Positions 48,606-64,000 of a DNA stretch of 64,000 nt are shown here, piece after piece (position 1 is the first letter of the stretch; each line of letters starts with the position of its first letter). The DNA comes from Limnoperna fortunei (taxonomy: Eukaryota > Mollusca > Bivalvia > Mytilida > Modiolidae). The DNA is taken from the NCBI GenBank assembly GCA_944474755.1, contig OX104117.1, forward strand, positions 59,471,522 through 59,535,521. The letters run 5' to 3'. The notes beneath the pieces are model-generated. The model was not told the origin of the DNA. It saw only the letters and a program-made list of their open reading frames with translations, and did no database searches. A program made the position numbers and the translations under genes.

Positions 48606-50609
48606 TAAAACGCAACGGAGCAGTTTGTCAAATGAAATATGGTTAAAAATGACAATGTTTTGGAAAATCGTCGAGGTCCGCATTGTCAGTATTATAAAAA
48701 AAATCTTTAAATTTAAATGGCAGTATGTGAATATATCAAAGAGGCAACTATCCGACAAAACATAAAAAAAACATGGGACATTTGTTATTAACAAACGGAA
48801 ATGAGACATATGAATTTATATATACATTTTTAAAAAAATCACCACAAAAACACAGACCGTTACGCGGTACGCGGAAGAATTGAGATAAAAATAATTTTTC
48901 TTACTTTTATAAGTTTTACTCGTCCTGCCGTGAAAACGAATGTGATTTGTAAAATTCATTCATGTCCATCATTAGAATCGAACTAAAATCCTCTAATTTT
49001 TCAATTACAAATTTTATTGCAAACTGTTTTGTCCCAGTGTGCGTCTGAAACATCCTGATCAGAAATATCCATCACTGTATCCATAGCGTTTTGATTTCGG
49101 AATGTAAATGTGTATGGCGGACGATAGGTTCTGAACAGCATGTAGATTTTTGTGATGTCATGATGTCATAACGTCAGACCAACAATGGTACATGTGTATC
49201 CATGTTATTTATCCTACATATTTATCTACATACTGACCAATTGTGTTTCATATGGTAACTAAAACATATTTCATGTATGATCTCGTCATCCTTGACGTTT
49301 TAAAATATCTGTTAAATATTTAAGACGGTTTTATAAGTAATATATCTGCTATTACAAGCTATTATTATCTTTTGTCAATCACAATATTTTGTTCAACCGT
49401 TATTATTTATGACTTGCTCTTGTGCGGAATATAGTTGGAAATATTTTTCAGTTTGAACGTTAAACGTCAATCAATCAATAAATACAATACATTATCGTTA
49501 AAAAAGTTCTCAGAAATCTTTGCAACATGTCTCATGCAGATTACATTTCTTGGTACTGGTAAAGGTTACCAGGACGCGAACAAAAGAGCTGCGAATGATT
49601 TTTTTCTTCAGTTTTTAGCAGAATTTAACCAATTTGGCCCAGTGTGATTTAATTGACTATGTGGAATAATGTATAATGTGTAAACATCTTTGTTTTTACT
49701 ATTACAAAAAGAAAGGGATCTAGATCGAAGCAACTCCATTAGTTCTTTTGAAATTTTTAACTATCCACCTTTGATTTACATCATTTCTAGAGTAACAGGA
49801 ATCAAAATATTGTTGAAGGCCTGATTTTATTTATGTTAAGCCATGAGCTGGATGTTAACAGGACTAAAAGGGGTTTGGTTGTATATTTAGATGAGCAAAC
49901 AATAAAACTTTTCTTGTGGAGTCGTTGTATTCCTCCCTGACAGATAGCTCAAAGAAAGATAAGAAAGATTTAGGACTTTCAATTATTTTTTCCTCGGACG
50001 GTATAGTTGCTCTATATTAATATCCTGTTAGTACAACCAATGTAATACTCATCAGTCAAACATGCAAGCAGTGTAGTGTTTTTGCAATCAAAAGGTTTTG
50101 TAAGAAGGAAGACAACGTATTTGTCATGTAGGATGGAAAGTGCTGTAGTAACATTAAATTGTATGTTGCCTTTTTCTTGTGTAGTTATTCAAAAAGTTAA
50201 TTCTCTTGAGTATCAATGACCTCACAGCTTATTCCGAAAGGACGCCAGTCTCAATTTTTTTCTCGTTAAGTCCATTTATTGCGTTGTCTTCAACAGAATC
50301 GATCAGTAATTTGAAATTGTGCTACGAGTCAATGGACACGAAATTTTGGTTCTTTAGCCAAAACATCTCGAACTCGAAGTAAGTCATTATCTATTATCAT
50401 TAAAAATTCAGGTAATAAGATGTACCGAAATCCTGTATTTGAAGGCTTGGCTTTTATGTCATTAATTTAGAAATCTCGCGATTCTTGTTTGTTTTTTTAA
50501 GTTACCGGTCATAAAAATTGCTTGACAAATTTGCAAACAGTTAAACTAACATACAGGTCTCGTATATTGATATCTCTGAAAAACACAAACCCAGACAAAA
50601 TAGCACAAT
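48606..50609. other. Intergenic, no gene seen
   Basis: AT-rich. A retroposon tail lies at 49423-49488, and AAAGAGGCAACTATCCGAC at about 48739 resembles a mussel repeat from memory. No supported coding sequence. Confidence 0.7.
49423..49488 (+). mobile_element. Retroposon 3'-tail fragment
   Basis: GGAATATAGTTGGAAATATT followed by GAACGTTAAACGTCAATCAA and (AATC)n matches the 3' end of the 34603-35139 retroposon; no head is visible. Confidence 0.5.
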
Positions 50610-53560
50610 ATGCAAACATCTACGATTTTCCTTTGCTGCCTATTAGCATGCGAAACATCTGATATTGAACCCAACCGTGGATCAACAGTACGCAACCACA
50701 AAATACCCATTGGAACCAAAAAAGTCGACAGTTTCGACACTTCATATCAAGGGATAGTGGATGAAACAAATTGTCAGACTATATGTTTACATGTTTACTT
50801 GTTTCAGCCAGTATTGTTGCGCGAGTAATTATTCATCAGCCCTAGTGGAATCACTAGATTTCATCAGTGATAATACAGTATTCCTACTTTTGGCATGCAT
50901 GGAACTTGACTCATCCTCTCACATGCTTTTCATCCAATCCAAAACAACACTGTAATAACAGCTTCAACCTTAATAAGACAATCACAGCCGATTGCCATGG
51001 CCCACAAGCAACCTCAAAGCCAAACCAACTTAAGAACTTTGAACGACTTACTGTACAAAACATTAATTGTAGATCCATTAAAAATAAAATTCCACACCTG
51101 TATCTTGTAATCGAACAGGTTAAACCCGATATTGTTTGCTTGACTGAAACTTGGCTCAAACCCGAAATAATGAACTCGGAAATTTTCCAAGAAAATCTAA
51201 ATTACGTATACAGAGATAACAGAACTAAATGGTAAGGTGGTGCTGTCCTTATTGCTATATCGAAATCCGTATTATATCAAGAACAACCCGCGATCTAAAA
51301 ACCCTTTGTAACAACTGCTTGGCCAAAATGAATATTACTGGAATGCGTCCACTCCAACCAAAGCGATTATTATAGATCTATCAACTGGATTGAACTAAAG
51401 ACAGACATGAAAAAATTTAGGGAAAACTTTTTAAGAGAAAACCTCACCGACTCGGATTTGTCACTCACTTAAAGAGGCACTCAAGCAACTTTGTTCTGTC
51501 CATGTCTCGACTAAAATGTCCAAAACTCGCTGTGACTTGATATGTATTGCACCAACAATCACCAGGTTAATTCAGGTTAAGAGAGACAGACTATACACTA
51601 AAGTAAAACACCCCCAGCTTAAATGTGAGCAATAAATTTAAAGCATTAAAATCAAGTCTACAAAAACAAATTGGGTCTTCATACTAGTACTAGATGGAAA
51701 ATATCTTTAACCCTGACTCACAACAAAATATTCTACAAATTTATAAAACATGATAAAACTGAGAATTTTGGAGTTGCCTCCCCTATTAAATCTTATAGTG
51801 CAATCTACACTAACCCTATAGCAAAAGCCAATATCCTAAACAAGCAGTATGAATCAGTTTCCTCCCGCCCGCAAACCACTTACCCTGAAACAAATGTGTT
51901 CAAGATTGGTTAAACTACTTCCATCATCATAGATGAAATCGTGACTGAACGGGTGGCATGGACAAACTATTGTATTGTATTGTATTGTATTGTATTGTAT
52001 TGTATTGTATTGTATTGTATTGTATTGTATTGTATTGTATTGTATTGTATTGTATTGTATTGTATTGTATTGTTAGGCCTGTCCCCAAAGAGGGTGTCAG
52101 GTATTGGTGACATTTCCCCTAGAGTGCTTAAGGAGCAACATCGTAAAATAGCATTAATCCTTTCACCTGTTTTCCAGATGTCTCTTACAGCTGTATAGTC
52201 ATATAAGACTGGAGAAAAAGCAACCGTAATCCCGGTATTTAAAAAGGGCCTAAATATAAGGCTAGTAATTACAGTCCTAAATCTCTTACATGCGTAGCAT
52301 CTACACTCATAGAACATAAAATTATCTCCAATTTTATGATTTTTTTTTGTAACAATAACATCCTTGTCACATTCCAACATCGCTTTAGACTGATAAATTT
52401 TAGACAAGAAGTATTTAACAATTTGGAACTTAGCTAACAAACTGATGTAATTGTTATAGATTTCTCTAAGGCTTTCGATAAAGTGGACTATCACAAACTC
52501 ATTTACCAGATAACAATATTATGTGTTAATTCCCAAGCTACGAAACGGATAAAATCATTCCGGTCAAACAGATCACAAAAGGTGGCAGTCGAATAAATTA
52601 CTCTGAGGAATTACCAGATTTGTGTGCAGTTCCCCAGGGGTCAGTTCTTGCACCTTGTCTCTTTCTGACCTATATTAATGACCTGCCCTAATCCATAAAG
52701 TGTAAAGCTCGGCTGTTTGCAGATGATTCAATAGTATATCTTACTATTAAATCTGCAAAGACATCAAAATATTTCAGCAAAATCTAAACTGGTTAGAGTA
52801 ATGGGAGAGGGACTGGCAATTTAGTTCATAAATAAATGCGAAGTGCTGAGGATCACTAGAAAAAAAGAAAATTATTTGATTCATAGCTTCATAATGTTGA
52901 ATTGAAAACCACATCTGCTTCAAAATACTTAGGTGTTACTATATCAAAAGATCCCGGCATATTGAAAACCTCTCTTCCAAAGCGTTGCCATCCCTCCGCT
53001 TTATTAAACGAAACGTTAAACAACTCCAAAGTCAAGGCGGTATAATACAACACATATGTTCGCCAACAGTTAGAGTATTGTTGAAATGTTTGGCATTCCT
53101 AGCAGAAAAATTTGACATATAAAATTGAACGCATACAGAGATCAGTGGCCAGATATGTCCTAAATAATTACGACTACCAAAGCAGTGTAACCCAAATGCT
53201 AAGCATCTTCAAGTGGAACTCGCTCGAACGTAAGCGTGTTTACAATTCCCGCATCTTATTCCACAAGATCAGAAGCTAAGCCGTTGATGTTGACCAGGTT
53301 TACTTTATCCCCAATAGAAATCTCAATTACCTTTTCCAACAGTCTCGTACCTAGTACCACTCCAATTCCTACTTCCCTATAACCATCAGACAATGTATAG
53401 CTTTTCTTATTTCTCACTACATTAAATCAAGTCCCGGCTTCAAAATCTTTGCTCAGTGGCTGGAGACGGTCACTACTCTGTTTTTAACTGTAATATAATA
53501 ATCCTATTATCATTTACTGAATACTATTTCTTTTTTCTTTAAAACACTGTCCCTAGACAG
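50610..53560 (+). pseudogene. Decayed full-length non-LTR retrotransposon with 2A-like, endonuclease and RT remnants
   Basis: Plus-strand fragments appear in the right order for a CR1/L2-type LINE. A hydrophobic N-terminus runs into DIEPNRGS (50661-50684), resembling the 2A-like DxExNPGP motif of such elements. The AP-endonuclease block includes TVQNINCRSIKNK and DIVCLTETWLKPE (about 51045-51165). RT pieces are GIGDISPRVLKE (about 52101), DFSKAFDKVD (about 52458), AVPQGSVLAPCLF (about 52627) and LFADDSIVY (about 52715). Numerous stops, frameshifts and a microsatellite break it. It is inactive and old. Confidence 0.8.
51968..52072. repeat. (TATTG)21 microsatellite
   Basis: Twenty-one uninterrupted TATTG units lie inside the RT region of the decayed LINE. 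The 85-codon and 175-codon ORFs crossing it (YCIVL and YNTIQ repeats) are simply translations of the repeat. Confidence 0.97.
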
Positions 53561-54207
53561 CGCCTCCCAGTATTAATCAGAAATTGATTGTATCTAGTAG
53601 ATATAGATGTAGATGGAAAACCTTCGCCGGTATAGGTATAAGGGATGATAGGGATATCTTTATCCTTGAAATAAGGAGGAAATGTGTTTATAACTGATTT
53701 TTGGTGTAAAATGTTGCCTATACAAATTTATTGCATTTAAAACTTTGTTGAGGAATGGAAAAGAAAGAAACGGGTGTTCATTCTCATTCTCGTTGTAGAT
53801 TATGTAAATTAAAATACGGAATTCCCGTGACTAATATGTAGTCTTACTTCTGCTTTGATTTTAAGTTTCCCATGACAGGACAATTATTAACTCTACTGGT
53901 TTCGAATGATGGCAGGCAAAAACTCTTTTAGAAAATGCAAAAAAACAAGGTATATAAAGTAAACATTCCGCAATTTTTAGTCTCATCCGCTCAGTGTTTA
54001 AATTTAGAGTGACAAGAAATAGTTCATCGTAAATCGAACTAAAAGAATTTAGTTTCTGTAAAACTTCTGTTTACATTTACAGCTGAAGATATTGACAGCT
54101 TTAAGAGTTTAAAATTCCATTGAATTGTATTTATTTTACACAATCTCATAATGTTTGTTATTCAATCGGTAGTTTAGCAAGGGAGGTAATTGGTATATTT
54201 CGACAAA
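53561..54207 (+). promoter_or_regulatory. HIF1AN upstream region and 5' UTR
   Basis: Sequence between the decayed LINE and the HIF1AN start codon; it must contain at least part of the promoter and 5' UTR unless an upstream exon exists. No TATA box, Initiator or hypoxia-response element (RCGTG) stands out near the ATG. Confidence 0.35.

Positions 54208-64000
<9,793 letters not shown>

Noticed and set aside
51967..52494. Minus-strand 175-codon ORF ending in YNTIQ repeats
   Set aside because: It is the antisense of the decayed LINE plus the TATTG microsatellite.

Overview
This is eukaryotic DNA: AT-rich, with split genes, GT-AG introns, tRNA-derived SINEs, non-LTR retrotransposons and many short DNA transposons. 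The repeats (tandem-array elements of the molluscan pearl/HINE style, abundant ACATGTACATGT strings, a GAAACGCGTCTGGCGTA-type repeat) and the two protein sequences suggest a bivalve mollusc, perhaps a mytilid. That species guess rests on recall and I could not test it.

There are two real genes, arranged head to head. On the minus strand, exons 1-13 of an MPRIP/outspread orthologue (myosin phosphatase Rho-interacting protein) run from a start codon at 39121 to beyond base 1. All 12 introns keep frame, giving at least 1991 codons: a Cys-rich N-terminal motif, PH domain 1 split over exons 2-5, a Ser-rich linker, PH domain 2 in exons 8-9, and a single coiled-coil exon of at least 1154 codons. On the plus strand, exons 1-3 of HIF1AN (factor inhibiting HIF) run from 54208 to beyond 64000. 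They stop a few residues before the catalytic HxD motif. A third, weaker candidate is a 98-codon intronless ORF (57144-57440) inside HIF1AN intron 1, with a mitochondrial-type N-terminus and one membrane segment.

The 15 kb between the two start codons (39122-54207) is a transposon graveyard: three non-LTR reverse-transcriptase remnants, a Tc1-like transposase pseudogene, several TIR elements and a repeat family built on ATCGCGAT palindromes. The introns also carry mobile DNA. They hold a 5'-truncated reverse transcriptase with an intact 530-codon ORF (MPRIP intron 4), two tandem-array elements (MPRIP intron 12, HIF1AN intron 1), a 640-bp foldback element, a 1.84-kb TTAA-flanked element with a SINE nested in it, and hAT-like elements in both genes. 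Target-site duplications reveal several nested insertions and so a relative chronology.

I see no new multi-gene system. The strongest leads are the shared architecture of the two tandem-array elements, the loss of CpG in the genic copy of the ATCGCGAT family compared with intergenic copies, the long foldback in HIF1AN intron 1, a decayed 2A-like motif in a LINE, and the small nested ORF.
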